This document shows positions 11,420-24,900 of a DNA stretch of 64,000 nucleotides, one piece after another. The number at the start of each line of letters is the position of its first letter. The first letter of the stretch is position 1. The position numbers and the translations under genes are program-made. The stretch covers positions 6,327,725 through 6,391,724 of the forward strand of contig OZ017769.1 of assembly GCA_963969345.1 (NCBI GenBank), written 5' to 3'. The notes beneath the pieces are model-generated. The model ran no database searches. It was not told the origin of the DNA and saw nothing but the letters and a program-made list of their open reading frames with translations. Source of the DNA: Turbatrix aceti. Lineage: Eukaryota > Nematoda > Chromadorea > Rhabditida > Panagrolaimidae.

Positions 11420-11423
11420 CCTT

Positions 11424-12636
11424 CTGAGCAGACACTCTGCAAGCGCGGACAAACTCGTGAATAAATTGCGAAAAGCAATCGATCAATACAGCACAGCGCA
11501 ACCAAAAACCACGCAGATTTAACACGGAACGTTGTTATGAATATCGGCTATAAAATATATATACAACGAGAAAAAGCCATTTTTTTCAGAATTCAGCAAG
11601 AATACACGAAGCACGATTCGTCACGATTCTCAACACTAAATGTCGACAGCCAACGAGACCAGACTTCGAATGACTGCTGCGGCTGGCTGCGCATACGCAC
11701 TGTGCCTGTAGACACACAGATGCACGTTTTTCGCGTGCTCGGGGGGCCTATGTCTCGTGACAGACAGCGAAAGAGCACGAAAAAAGGGGAGTGTACATGA
11801 CGTGATAGACGCGTGTTAGAATGCCGCTCGACACGATGTTTTTTTTTTTGTTTTTCGTTGAGGAAGTAGAAAAACGTTCCTCGCGAGCCTCGCAATTTAG
11901 CTTACCTATTTAGACTTTCATGGACATTTGAAAGGCTTCACATTGATTTTGCAAATTGGACCAACCCGCAAGGCTTCGGAAGTGTCAGTCGCCGGTCATT
12001 TGACACGGTCTGCCAAGTGATGCCCCCCCCCCCTCGTTTAATAATAATCGTCGCTTCCATTTCGGAGCAGTCTTTGAGCACCCGATGACGCCAGTCGAGT
12101 CGAGGCAAGCGTAACTGCAGTTGTTTGTTCGTTGCTCCTCCTGCACTTTTAGGATGCGTCCTGGACGATCGATCTCTGGAGGCTGCTTCGAGTGGACTCC
12201 GATGACTCCTAATTTTTTTCCATAATTGTTCTGAAGCCACCAAAGTACATACTGTTTGATCAGTGAGTCAGTCAACCCACCAGGAAGCGGCGTGCTTGGT
12301 GGTCCGGTGGCGTGCCTCTTCTTCCTCTTCCTGACTGACTGGCAGACACCGACACGAAGGACGACGGTGGGGGCCGCCACCAGTCTGCGTTAGGCACCCG
12401 CGGGTACATATTTATCGCGCGGGAAGAGGTCATCTCACCGACACACATCGAAGGATCCTTCATTCACAGTCCGAGTCTGTCTTGCAGAGAAAAAAATAAA
12501 TAAACATCCGAAAAGTGTACTCGGTAGTAGTAGTTAACAGGGGTGGTTACGGTTACGGGTTACGTTACGTAAACAAGCAAGTTTGCAAGCGTGGTACGAT
12601 AGGCGGAAAAAAACACGAAACGAAACGGTCAGTCAG
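11424..12636. other. Spacer between UBE2Q and TOLLIP
   Basis: Contains the UBE2Q promoter and the TOLLIP 3' flank, both minus-strand genes. It includes a C-rich run near 12024-12033. Open frames on either strand have no family likeness, and I see no gene in it. Confidence 0.4.
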
Positions 12637-13982
12637 TTAGTTGGAGAGCTCGATGAGCGCGGTGGCAGCAGCTTGTTTGTCGCCGCGTTTGTCCTCCAGG
12701 ATAGTGCGGATGACTTCGAGGTCGATGCTCGGGAACATGGCCACCATCTCGTTGACCTGTTCTTCGGGAATCGATATCTCCAGGTTTCCGACGTCGTCTG
12801 AAAAAAAATTGAAAGACATTTTTTTGTGTCAATGAAGGACCAATTTTTGAAACGAATTTTGGAAGCTCTGTGCAGCGGTTCTGTCTCGTTTTCATGTGGA
12901 CAGAGCGATGACAGCTCCAAAAAAACCCACAACAAGCGGTACTTTTTGTGTGCATAGCAACCAGGGTACAAGACAAGTCAGAGAGGCTTTGCGAATTCAC
13001 AAGCCCAATAAAAAAAAGCCGGTCCCTCTGATCCCCTCAAAAAAAAGACCAGTGTCATGTCTGGTCTCACCAGGAAGTGCAACTTTTCACTCAACAACAA
13101 AAAACCAACTCCGGGAAGCTTCGATGGCAGCTGCGAGTTCAGGATCGGTGTCCGGCGATTGTAGCTGGGCGGCGGCGAGTGCTTCAGCGTCAATCTCGCG
13201 GAAGGACATGATGAGATTGACGACGCCTTCCTGCGCCTCGCCCTGACGTCCGCTGAGGGGGTACCACTCATCAACGGTGTCATTATTGAAAATAGCCTGC
13301 GGCAGCACGATTCGGGACCACGCAATGCACTCGTCCTCGGTGAATGACTTTTCATCAAAAATCTGAACGTAGATGCTCTCGACGTTGAGCGGGAGGTACG
13401 TCTCCAGCGTGCAATTCCAGACAGGCAGCTTTGAGCCATTCGTATTGGTCGGCGTCTCGTAGACGACGTTGCCGACCCGGATACGCACGTAGGGATCCAT
13501 GCGTACGAAGCCGTAGTTCTTGGTGAGCTTTGCGGAGACGATCTTGATGACCAGACGACCGCGGGTCTGTGGGGGGATGTAGTGCAGCACGGGCTGGTAC
13601 TCGACGCCGTTCAGGAGCACCCGGTTGCCCACAGCACCCGCGATCGGTGGCGCGGGGGCAGCCTCGGCCTGCTCCGCGTTCGGATCGGTTTCCGAAGTTG
13701 TCGGGAGGCGGAGGAAGTCATCGGCCAAGCCTTGCGACTGAAATAGGCACACATTCGTCAGGACCGGAATTCGAAAACTGTTTTGTGTTTCAAAAATGAC
13801 GAAATCGTTTCCAACAGTTTTTTTCTCGAACGGAAAATAAAAAAAACTCGGTACCTTGCAATTTGTGTTCAAAGGTACGAATCGGTCAACTTTTCCTACA
13901 AAATCCGTGAAATCCTCACCAGCTCGGGTTCGAAGGATTCCAGGAGAGTCTGAACCTTCAGATTTGCCTTTTCGTCGGCCAT
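12637..13982 (-). CDS. TOLLIP: Toll-interacting protein (C2 plus CUE adaptor)
   Basis: Three minus-strand exons (13982-13920, 13737-13110, 12797-12637) in continuous frame give 283 residues; human TOLLIP is 274. A short N-terminal region (LADDFLRLP, like the TOM1-binding segment) is followed by a C2 domain (about 75-205) with TOLLIP-type sequence: KNYGFVRMDPYVRIRVG, VYETPT, FDEKSF and WYPLSGRQGEAQEG. The C-terminal CUE domain (about 235-283) has the MFP motif in VAMFPSIDLEVI, which binds ubiquitin. TOLLIP links ubiquitinated cargo to endosomal sorting and dampens innate signalling. The middle is shorter than in vertebrates. It is divergently arranged with MAP3K4. Confidence 0.95.
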
Positions 13983-14621
13983 TGTATCAATCAATTTCCG
14001 TCAATTAATTAGTGGTGATGTCCTACAAACGCGCAAAGAATGTACACGTCAAGTTTGATCGATTACCGATGACTCGCCTCGGCCACATTATTGCGCATGA
14101 CACACACGCGCGCGGTTTCGTATACCCACGTAACGAAAAACAAAATGTTTCCCCCGTCGTAACGAACCGGTCATCGCAACTTATCCCCCAACTGAAACGC
14201 CATGTAATTTTCGAAATATGAATTTTAGAAACGAGTCGAAGCATGGATGACCAAATAAGTTCCGCTTCGGGCAGCGAACAGTTGAGCGGGAGAGCAGCCC
14301 GCGCAGAGGGCGCATGTTGCGCGGGCTGCTGACACCAACCACCTCAGGTTCGGCTGGCTGTTCCACCGCGGCGCCTCGCGTCTGTCCTGCGGCAGCGTCT
14401 TCCACACGGGTCACCCCTTCCCTGACGGACTGATGTGAGCGGTACGTGCGATCGCTTCGCAAACACAGACAAAGCATACGCATTTTTTTGAGACTGAACT
14501 TTTGTTTTGCTTTGGTTTGTGTTATCGTTTTCCGTTTTCCATCATCGCTTTGCGTTTGTTTAACCCTTGATTTGCGAACCTACGAACCTGTGAACCCCGC
14601 CTGATCGTGATCGGTCTTTAG
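13983..14621. promoter_or_regulatory. Shared promoter region of TOLLIP and MAP3K4
   Basis: 639 bases separate the two divergent start codons. No clear TATA box is seen. A T-rich acceptor (TCGGTCTTTAG) ends at 14621, directly before the MAP3K4 ATG, so at least the MAP3K4 leader is spliced. No separate gene is supported here. Confidence 0.45.
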
Positions 14622-17600
14622 ATGGGCCTGAAACACGCCGCCAGCGACGAGGACATTCCTCGTCAACGTGACATGCCATCGCGGTACCGAGGACGATCGA
14701 GTCTGCAGAAGCCGCTCCAGCCCCGCCGCAAAAACTCCAAAGCCCGCTTCGACTGCACCCCGGACTTTGAAATGATCCCGCATCCCTCGACCGCGGTTTC
14801 CTACAACCCAGCCCTCATGACGTGCCATCAATCGTCACCGACGTCCTGTCTGTCAGCGTGCCAGCGCTCGTCGCTCCTCTACAGCTCCGACGAAGACTTT
14901 GTCGCCGGCCGCGCCTCCCAGACCCCTGCCATTCCCGGGGTACGCGTTACTGAATCCTCCGTCGCTCCGCCTACCGCGTCGAACGCGACCACGGCCACGG
15001 CCACGGACCTGGAGTTGGCCTACCCGAACCTGACCGCACTCAGACAAAAATTGGACGCTGTCATGAAGGAGAGCGAGAAGGACAACCTCACCGTCATCCC
15101 CCAGGGCAGGGGCAAGGTTATCGTCCAGGACACCGCTTACAAGTTCGGCGACATTCTCTGGCTCTGTTTGAAGGCGTTTTTTGCTAACCGGTAAGCGTTG
15201 GGGTTCGGGACGATGTTTACGATGAAGTCTGGGTTTTTGTTTTTTTTGTTTTTACGGGACAGGTGTCTCTGGTTTTCAAGTCATGTGAGCACGAGCACAA
15301 ACACATTTTTTTGGTTTGCGGGGGTATAATTAAACAAAAAAATTAGTTGATCCGTTCATACGGACAGGTAGCACCTGCTGGGCATAAAAAATTGGCAACC
15401 ATAAAAAAATCCATAATTTCAGACCAATGCGGCCGTCAAAGATCCAAGCTTCGATCGACGCTCAAAATTCGTGGATACTCAAACAACGATCTGAAAAACG
15501 CTCAATTCTCAATGAAATCGCGATTCTTCAATTTCCAAACACTCCGCGTTCTCCATCAGCTTCTGCCTCCTTTCGCGACGGCGTTTTTGACACCGGAGCC
15601 ATCATTCACCTGCAGAATGTTCTGCGCATCGTCGACGACATCCTGCGCAGGTTCTACGACTTTGTAGACCTTTTCCCGGATTCGCTAAAGATGGCCGAGC
15701 TCGAGAAGGACGTTTTCACGCCAAATGTGCGCCAGCGGGTCACGCTGCTCATCGTGTGGTCCAACTGCGTGCACGAGCTCTACTCGCGCATCCACTCCGT
15801 CCGAGACTACTTTGACGTCATCACGGACGTCAGGAAGCGCACCAGTGTGCTTACTTCGCCCCAATCTCCTCAATCGAGCATGGCAAACGTCGTCTGGCCG
15901 AGTTTGCAAGAAACTGGCGGGTCCCAGGGCCCGAAGGAGCTCTTCGAGGCCATCTCGAGCATGTATTCCACGGTTGTAGGGCGCTCGCTCTGTCTCCGGG
16001 GCATGTCGGAGGTCCTTGAGCGCATCCGGACCATGTGCCACTCCACGCTGGAAGACGCCGCGTGCTTCCTGCAGGTGCAGAAGCTCTACGCGCAGGCCGC
16101 GGCGATCAAGGCGAGGCCTCACCTGTGGGAAGAAACCGCCGCCAGGTACAAAGGCGAGCAGAAGGAATTCACAATCTACCATCCACTTTTCATCGAGATG
16201 AATCTTCCGGTGTTTATTCCGCAGTTTTCGTTCCTGGTACGAGTCCCTGTGGATCTGGTACACGAGTGGCTGCAGATGCGCGTGGTCCGCGTCAACAATG
16301 ACGATGATGACAACGGCAAACTCGACCTGCTGACACTCAATACTCTCATCGAAGACTCGGATGACTGTCTAACGACGGCCATTCGCGTCAAGAATCAGTA
16401 CCAGGAGTACGCGATCCGCGTCTGCAAGGAGCAGGATCTGGACAAGGTCTACCTCCAGCAGTTTGACGAGAAACTCGACAAGGTCTTTGAGGTGGGTTTC
16501 GTCCAGGGAGGGGCAAACAATAGATTTTTTTGTTCGCGAACAAACACGAACATTTTGAAAAACCTAAACTGCGGTGCTATGGGTTTTCACCTTTTTGATA
16601 ACTGGTCCTAAAATTTTCGTTGCAAAAGTCATTGCACACCATTTTCGATTTTTCGACAAATGACATAGATTTCGGCACAATAAAAATAATTTTACTCGAA
16701 TTTTTGTTCTTTTTTTCTGTTTGGGAAAATGTATTTTTGTTCACAAAAGCAAATCTGTTCTCGAACGAACACGAACTCCAAAATTTGTATTTGCTCGCGT
16801 ACGAACACGAACGTTCGTCCATCCCTTTTTCCGTTTTTATTGTGAGCGGTGCTGACTTTTTTTTGTGTTTTTCAGAATTACCTCTACTACATCCGGCAAT
16901 GGACGCAGGAGGCCGCGGCTTCTCGGTCCGATGACGACGTAGAATGGTGCGAAAAGCTCATTGCCCAGCTCCGAAGGCACTGGGAACGCGTCAAGGGCCA
17001 CAGCGTCAGCGTGAGTCGCGGCGAGGCGCTGGCCGCGCAGCAATTCTGCAACGTTGGCCTCGACCTCATCAACAACATGATCCGGGGATACCTGATCAGT
17101 CGATTTGACAAGGCTGGCAACGATCTTCTCGACGACGAGGACTGGGAGGGGCTCCTTGAGGACGAGGATATCGGCTCTACGCCCTCGGTCGGCGATCAGG
17201 ATGGCGAAGACAATGATCCCAACGAGGCCAATGACTCTCGGGTATTTGTGCTTTGCCGGGAATTTAGATCGCTGCTGCGCCACCTTCGCGAGCGAACTTT
17301 GAAGTCTATTGGATTCATCAAACAACTCAGCTCCGATTTGGAAGTTTCTGCGAGGTACGAAATGCAGTGTTGTTCGGCGGATACGATTGTCAATCGGCTC
17401 ATAGCCAACGACCACGTCATGGTGAGTTGGATTTCTTTTTATCGGCTGATGGGGGTGATATGGACCTGTTTTCAGCTGGAATTCCCTAAATATGAAAACG
17501 ACCACTGCATTGACAATTGCCCCTTTGTTGCCGTCGCTCCCCGAAGCATGGTTAACCGGATCGACGTCATAGACGGCATTTTGTCTTCTACAATCGCGTA

Positions 17601-19569
17601 CGGCACGAAGGGGACCTGCATACTCAAAGAAGGCATGTCAGAGCAGAAGTTCAACGCTACAAACTACTTGATCCTCCTTCCGAGAAATAAAATCTCGCCC
17701 GACCTGATTGTCAGGCTACGGCCCCGCGCTGCGACAGCGACCATCGGCTTGAAGGCGCGGCACATCATCAAGCACAACCTCACGCCCCCGGAGAACAACC
17801 TCTACCTGCTCTCGGTGGACCGCTTCGTGCTGGACCAGGCGCGGCAGGAATTTGAGCGCGTGACGGCCAACTGTGGCCTGAAACTCTTCGACGACTTTTG
17901 CGCGTGCAACGACCATGTTTGGATGGCCATTGACGAGGTGAAGAAGGTAGCGCGCATTACGAGCGGTGAGGTCTGGGAATGGGCTTCCGAGCTTGAGAAA
18001 TTTATTCTGAGCGGAAAACCCTTCGAGACACTCAATGACCGAGAGGCGACGTCGCTGAAGGCCACCATGCGCCAGGCCTTCAACGTGGCCTTCGAATTCG
18101 ACCGCGAAGTCAGCAGACTCATCAGCTTCCCCCTCTACGGCGTTTTTGCCAAGCAGGCGGTCGTGAACGTCAAAATCTGGGCACGATTCGTCGAAGAAAC
18201 TGTGAACGCCGGACATCGTTATCCTTCGCGATGGGCTGCGATTCCGCTCGGATGCATACAGCTTCTGATCTCTGATCGAGTGGTCACCCACCTCGATTCT
18301 GATGACTTTGAAGAACTCGAGCAGCAGCTATACACCTGCCTGGACCTTATACAGTCGTCTTCGTCCGCGGATGTCAGCTCTTCGACGTCCACGGTCTCGT
18401 TCAGGCGGATGGTCAGCGAGGACTCTGGCCATTCGACGTCTTCTTCGACGAGCAATGGCACCATGACCCGGTCCCTGGGGCCCCTGTCTTTTGCCTACTT
18501 TCCTGGAAACGCGAAAAAGGTCAGCGTGGCAGACAGAATCGCCGCCAAGGCCCAGGAAGTCGACAACGAGCGACAGATGTACCTCGTGCAAAACAAGAAA
18601 ATCGGCGTCGTCGAGAGCAACCGGGCAAGCGCGGCTGAAGCCTGGAACAGGGGCTTTCTACGTCAGACGAACGCGCCTTTTGGCTGGCAGCGTTGCGAGA
18701 ACAAGATCCTTGGCAAGGGCTCTTTTGGCACGTGCTATCTTGTGATCAACACGCAGGACAAGATTTTGATGGCTATGAAGCAGGTGACGGTCTGTCGGGA
18801 GAACAACAATCAGCTCAAGAGTCTCATCGACGAGGTGGACATTTTCCGACAGCTCAATCACCCAAATTTGGTCAAGTACTACGGTGTTGAGGTGCACAAG
18901 GATGAGTGCCTCATTTTTATGGAGTACTGCAGCGAGGGCACGCTCACGAGAGTTTGCCGTGAAGGCCTGGATCTCAGCTGCGTGCGCCGGTACACGCACT
19001 ACCTGTTGCAGGCTGTAGATTACCTGCACCAGCGCCAGATCATTCACAGGGATATCAAACGTGAGTTTGTTGGTCTGATGTGAAATTTGTATTATTTTTG
19101 GGGTGTATTTTCAGCGAGCAACATTTTCCTGACCCAAAAAGACGTCCTCAAGCTTGGCGACTTTGGCTGCTCTTTCCGCCTCCAGGACACCGCAACTCGG
19201 ATGGGCGAGGTCCATTCCTACGTCGGCACGCCCCACTACCAGGCCCCCGAGCTCCAGACCAACACCGCCGAGAACGACACGATTGGCTACGGCCGCGCGG
19301 TCGATATCTGGTCTACGGGCTGCGTGGTGCTGGAAATGCTGACTGGCAAGCGGCCGTTCCACTACCTGGAACACGAGCTCCAGATCATCTTCCAACTCGG
19401 CAGCGGCCGAAGACCCCAGTTCTCCGCCGAGATCCTCAACGACAGGATGACGCACTCCTTCCTGCTTCGCTGCCTCGAAGTCAACCCCCAGAGGCGGGCG
19501 ACTGCCGCCGAACTACGGCAAGACAAGTTCGCAAACATTGATACAACCGTGCTCGAGGCCAAGCAGTAG
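14622..19569 (+). CDS. MAP3K4: MAP kinase kinase kinase 4 (MEKK4)
   Basis: Five exons (14622-15190, 15423-16491, 16876-17421, 17476-19060, 19115-19569) join in frame to 1407 residues; human MAP3K4 is about 1600. The long N-terminal half is the regulatory region that binds GADD45-type activators. The kinase domain fills the last 280 residues: glycine loop GKGSFG (about 1140), catalytic Lys in MAMKQV, gatekeeper region IFMEYCSEGTL, HRDIKPSNIFL (about 1250), DFGCSFRL (about 1272), a GTPHYQAPEL activation segment, and DIWSTGCVVLEMLTGKRPF, all closest to MAP3K4. It activates MKK3/6 and MKK4/7 towards p38 and JNK in stress responses. The 54-base third intron is a multiple of three and has no stop, so it also reads open. 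The ATG follows an acceptor with no spacer. Confidence 0.93.
16504..16827. repeat. GTTCGCGAAC-type repeat in MAP3K4 intron 2
   Basis: The 384-base intron is far longer than most of its neighbours because it carries this repeat. It opens near CAGGGAGGGGCAAAC and closes near GTTCGTCCATCCCTT, loosely inverted ends, with TTCGCGAAC and ACGAACACGAACG words inside. No clean target duplication is seen. Confidence 0.55.
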
Positions 19570-19693
19570 CCTGGCCGATTTTGTGCGTGTAAATATCTCT
19601 TAAAATTATTACGGTTTGTCTAACTAAATATTATTTGTGTATAAGAAATTAATGAAGCATAATTAATCACCGGGATTCTGGAAGGCTGGCAAG

Positions 19694-19699
19694 TTTATT
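19694..19699 (-). terminator. Poly(A) signal AATAAA of the tetraspanin gene
   Basis: Canonical hexamer on the minus strand 93 bases after the tetraspanin stop. MAP3K4 ends at 19569 on the other strand, so the two genes converge with very short 3' regions. Confidence 0.6.
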
Positions 19700-19791
19700 G
19701 AAAACTGACGGAAACGTGATTATACAAAAGTGAAACGGTTCAACGGAGCTCAAATCAAATCGTCGACGAACGTGACTCGCCGACGCCGGTG

Positions 19792-20484
19792 TCAGTAGTA
19801 GTAGTCGTGAAAGTCCTTGAGGATGCTCTTGCTCAGGCAGCACGCAAAGCAGACGCCCACGATCTGGAGGCCGGCGATGACGGCGCTGATGCTGGCGACG
19901 ATGGCCGCGTTCTTGGTCGACCAGCTGATGACCGCCTCGAGGCAGCCCTGGCTATGCAGCAGGGGCTGGGGCATGCGCGCGCAGCCGGTGTGCAGGTGGA
20001 TGCAGCACGAGTCGGGGAGCGGGTTCCAGTCTGTTGAGTTGTACACGCCGCAGCACTGGAGCTGTTGCTGCGTCTGATCCCAGGCCAGGCGGACGCCGGT
20101 GGAGCGGTCGTAGCGCTCCATGCCGGCCTGCAGCTGGGTCACGACGTTCTCCTGCACCTGTTCGTGGAAGGTGTACGCGAAGATTATGCCGAAAAACTCG
20201 ACGAGCAGGAGGCCGGAGAGCAGGACCGCAAACGAGACTGTCAGGCAGTAGTTTTCACGGATCGCACCGCAGCAACCGAGGAAGCCGATGATCGTGCACG
20301 TCACGCCCACCATGATGAGGATGTGCGGGGTTGCGAACCACGGATGGCCCAGGATGTCAAAGAGGCCGGTGTACCGCATCTGCAGCACCCCCGCCGCCAC
20401 GACCATGCCCATCCCCGCCAGCCATATCACAAAGTTGGACAGAAAGAGCAGGTACTTGACGAGAGTGATGCCGCCTTCGACCAT
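19792..20484 (-). CDS. Tetraspanin, single exon
   Basis: An uninterrupted 230-residue frame with the full tetraspanin plan. It has four membrane segments (about 10-35, 53-72, 83-105, 194-217), a small loop between the first two, and a large extracellular loop (about 107-192). That loop carries the diagnostic CCG at 144-146, a PxSCC motif (PLPDSCC) and two further cysteines, giving disulfide pairs. An N-glycosylation site (NST) lies at 149. Juxtamembrane cysteines (71-72, 80, 212, 215-216) could be palmitoylated. Tetraspanins organise receptors and integrins in membrane microdomains. The subfamily (CD9, CD63 or CD151-like) cannot be fixed by eye. It has no intron, unlike most genes in the window. 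Confidence 0.95.
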   Translation of the reverse strand: MVEGGITLVKYLLFLSNFVIWLAGMGMVVAAGVLQMRYTGLFDILGHPWFATPHILIMVGVTCTIIGFLGCCGAIRENYCLTVSFAVLLSGLLLVEFFGIIFAYTFHEQVQENVVTQLQAGMERYDRSTGVRLAWDQTQQQLQCCGVYNSTDWNPLPDSCCIHLHTGCARMPQPLLHSQGCLEAVISWSTKNAAIVASISAVIAGLQIVGVCFACCLSKSILKDFHDYYY

Positions 20485-21990
20485 TCCGAACGAGTCCCTC
20501 TTCTGCCTCGACTATCGGTCAGGCATAACACTGAAATGCTTTCTTGCATTTTAAAAAATGAAGCAAGCACCAAGAGACAGAAGGCGGCCTGCAGGAATGT
20601 GCAAATCGCTCGGGGTGTTAATTGGCAAACAAACAAACACGAGCGAGTGCCAGGGGAAAAGGCAACTCGACTCCACTCCGCGCCACCCATTTTGCAGATA
20701 AACAATTGCTGGCTGACTCGGCGTGCAAAACATGAAACGTCATAACCGCAGCAGAAAAAAACAAAACAAGGAGCCTGAAAGCCTCGGCGGCATAGCAGAT
20801 GGCCGAGCGTGATAAGGCAAAGCAAAGCGAAGAAATGAATCGTTAAAAAAGCGATTGAAATGTCCTCTTATCCCCTCCTTCCTTCTGCGCCCTCGCACCA
20901 GAGCAGAGAGCAACGACATTCATCAAATAAGCAGAAGGATGCCGAGACAGACGACGCGCGTCTGCATCTGCACCGGGATATTTTGGTCGCCGGCCGGCCC
21001 TCCCACTTGAACGAATTGGGTTAGCCGTGACGTCAGGCGAGGGAGGTGAAGAGGAAAGAAGGACCCCACGAGTCGAGTGGCCGCCGGCGATGACATACGA
21101 GTCGAACGGCGGAGACAGGCGGTGTCATAACAGTTCAAAATCACGCAGTAGCAGTCGTGGCAGCAAGCAAAACAAGACAAATTGAGAGGCCAAACCAGAC
21201 GACGACGACGACCGTGGTGGTGGTGGTGGCGACGGAGAAGGGCTTATTTGCAGCGCAGCGACAAGTTTGCCACGCGCCCGTCGTCCCGTCTGCGGAAGTC
21301 ATTTGGAAGCACCCTCCCAAAACCGGCCAACAATAAAGGCCAAACGACCAGCCAGCAGCGGAGCGATGCGGGGCTATCCGAGTATTTTCTCGTTGCTTCT
21401 CGCAAAACAACAACGAATTTGGTTGGTTAAGCGAGGCGAAGACAAAAGAAAAGACAGACATGTCCTGGAGATGGGCAGTGCCGCCACCAGCAACCAGTAA
21501 CCACGCCGAGTCGGTTTCGGTTGCACTCGTGTCAGAGGATTACCCTCGATGACAGCACTGCCGGGAGTTGCCCGATTTGACTCTGTCCGTCCCAGCAGAG
21601 CCCGGAGGACAAGGGATGGTCCCGGCCAAGTCAGGTGATCCGAACAACATCCGCCGCGGAAAAAACCCGGCAAAAAGCGCCGAGGGGGCGAATAACTGTC
21701 AACTTTTAGCCCGCCGCCTGACTGGAGCGTCTTTTCGCGTCGCTGTTGCGAAAAGAAGCTTCCTTCCGGCGAGCAAGGCGCATCCATCCCGCTATGGCTC
21801 CCGGGGGAGGCCATGCCACAGCGCCCCTCGCACCCGGCCGTCATCCGGGCGCGCACGCCATCAATCTGTCTCGGTAGTCCTTTACGCACTCACAGCAGCG
21901 GCAAACACACGACCCACGCCCGCTTCGGAAAAAAAACATCGCACGCCTCCGAGCAACGGCGACGGAACGAACGCCGGGTTGAGCAAGAAT
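20485..21990. other. Tetraspanin upstream region
   Basis: 1.5 kb between the tetraspanin start and the ANAPC4 stop, both on the minus strand. It should hold the tetraspanin promoter and leader and the ANAPC4 3' end. GAC and GGT triplet runs occur near 21200-21235. No gene is recognised. Confidence 0.4.
21028..21035. promoter_or_regulatory. Perfect CRE-type palindrome TGACGTCA
   Basis: Full CREB/ATF consensus about 540 bases upstream of the tetraspanin start codon. It is a single site, so it may be chance. Confidence 0.25.
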
Positions 21991-24900
21991 TCACGAGTTG
22001 AGCAAGTAATTCTTGACATCGGAGAGGAATTCGTTGGGGCCATGCGCCGGGTTGTGGTATCCTCTGAGTCGGAGCATCCTCGTCTCATAATAATTCTCGT
22101 AAGATGAAAACGCGGTCACCGGGTCTCGCTCGACGCCCAGGGTCATGTAGAAGGCCCTCGTGCCTGTGTTGTCGACGACAGCGGCTGCGGAGCCCGTGGG
22201 AGATGCGATGACAGAGACCAGCTCGACTCCGGGAACGAGGTCTTCCTGAAAAACACATCAAAATGAACAAAAAAAGGTGAAAGCAAACGAACCGGTGCGA
22301 TTTCAGCGTTGTTGGACTCGAAATCGACAAAGTAGAGCAGAGGCTGACAATTCTCGCCGGGAGGGACTTCGGTGAGGCAGATGATGAGATTCTTCGTCAC
22401 CTGGGCAGCGGAGACGATGTCCGCCTGGCAGTGGAAGGGACAGAAGAACGCTTTGATCGCAGGGGAGTTAGGATGGGGGATGTTTTTGAACGTGAAGTGC
22501 ATTTTAGGCGAATACGTCTCCGACTTGTTAACCATGTACGCCATCAGTGTGCCGTCTTTTTGGATCGCTGAAACCATGTGATGGCGTTAAAATCAGGGTT
22601 TTGTGAACGTTCGTGTTTGTTCGCGAACAAAATCAAATTTATTGTTCATGTTCGTTCACGAACATTTCTAAATTTTTCAAACAGATAAAAGCCATATTTA
22701 AAGAAATGAAGTTAAAAACGTTGTTTTTTGATAAAAAAAGCGTAGGAAAACTGTTACAAAAATTAGTTTACGTATTTCGGTATGAATTAATAAAATTTGG
22801 CCCAAATAGAAAAAAACGTTTGTACACTCGTTCGCAAAAGCGTACAAAGTTGTTCATGTTCGTTCGTCTCTGCGAACAAAATTTGCAAAACATTGATGTT
22901 CGTTCACCAAAACAACCCCAAAAAACTCACTGTAAATGACAGCATCGCAAGATGGCCGCTTTTTGTACGGCTTAGGCTGCCTCGCGTTCGGCGAAATCAG
23001 TGTCCGCATCCGAGAAATGTTGGACAGATTCGGGTGACAAAGCAGCCGCTCATGATCTATGATCCCACTCGGCTCCTGTTTTCCTCCGTTAGCCACACTG
23101 ACCGGAGGCGTGAACGGCGTGAAGTGATCTCGCTGTCGGACAACCTCAGCATCGCCAAAGAAGAAAAACGACGGCTGGGGCTTGCTGATCTCGATGGGAT
23201 GTACAGCGACCTAAACCAGAGGAAAACCATTGATTGGCATCCACAACGCAAACGAGAAAACTAACCTGCGTTTCAAAGTCGTATTTCCAAAGAACGGCAC
23301 TGGAAACAGCGGAAACGGCGTCAAAGCAGGGGGCCATGGCGAGGAAAACGGTCGGACGAAGGAGGATTTTTCCGACGACTCTTCGGACGGGGACGTCGTG
23401 CGGAAGTTTCACATCCAGGCCAATTTGCTTCAGCGCCAGGCGTTTGTGAGTTTTAAAGAATGTGCTGAACTCGAGGAAACGCATTCGTTCGCGCACTTTC
23501 TTCGCCGGCGATCCGCACCAGTAATACTCCGGAAAGAACTTTGAGACCTGAACGCCATCCTCAATCAAAAACCAAAAAAAAAGCAAGGAAGGGACAAAAA
23601 CCGGGCAGAACTTTCGGCCCAATGACCGAGCCAACAATTTTTGAGCTATTTAAAATTTTTGGGGGTAAAAACAACCTTGAAAATACGATTTATGCAAAAA
23701 AACACTAAATTGGTATATTTTTAGACTTTTTTTAAATTTTTGAAAAAAAGGTGAACTTACAAAATCCATGCGATTCTCCATTCGCCAGTAATACACGCTG
23801 ATGCAGAGCTCGGCTTCAACCCCAGATCGTTTCGAGATCCTGACCAGGTGATCTTTGTAGATCTTCTTTCCGCTTTCCAGCTGCAGACTTCCAGTTCCAG
23901 TGACGAGACCCGTCTTACGATACTCCTCCTCGCTGTCAGTCTCGTCAGAGCCGGCTTCCCTGTGCCGACGCTCCTCGATTATCTCATAGGGAGTTTCGAC
24001 GACGGGAGCGGCGTAAGACCGAGGCCTGACACTCCGACTGACAACCGCGCTCGTAGACGGTCCACCCGTGACGTGATCCAGGAGATTCTTGGAATTCGCC
24101 GTGTAGTGCCGGAGAGAGGCGGGCAGGGGATAGCACCCGATGGGCTGCATGAAGGCCACGAGCAGTCGCTTGAAGTCGCCGCACTGCTTCAGCGAGATCC
24201 AGCGGGATTTGATCCGTTCCTGTTTTTTGACAAACGTGTCAACCTTGTATTTTACGTCTTCTTCGTTCCATCGATCGTAGTCGTCAAAGTCCGATTCCTC
24301 CTCAAAATAGCTCTTTTTCGGAGGTTTCGGATTCGGCTCATCTTTGACGGAAAAGTTGAGTTCAGGCTCCAAAAACTGAAATTAAACAAAAAATTAATCC
24401 CCGCCTAAAAAAGTTGCGGGTTTTTGAAAAAAACTCACGTTAATGTCCTTGTCACCAAAATTGAACACCGCCGGTCGGGCTTTGCGAGCCAGTTTCATCA
24501 CGCGTTTCTTCCGCGCATCCAGATTCCTTCGGGGCAGAGCAACCTTCGGAGGTGCCCCTATGAGCAGTCGTCGCCGGGGGAGAATGTCGGGAAAGCACTC
24601 GGCGAGAAAATAGAGCAGCTGGGCTCTGTCCACCCGGGGAAGACTCGCGTCGTTCTCGTTGTCGAGATCGTCATCGGTTTTGATGTTGGCAATGTCGCAG
24701 AGGGCGAACTTGAGCTGCTTCATGAGGTCCACCTTGCTGCAGATGCCCGAGCGAATCTTATCGACCAGGTTTCGAAAAACCGCGATGTCGCAATGGAGCC
24801 CGTAAATGCGTTTGACTTCGGAGGGAGGTGTTTCTTTCTGGCCAAAGTGGTAGTCGATTCCCCTAAAACTGGCCTTCAATCTAAAAATTGGGCGGCGAAT

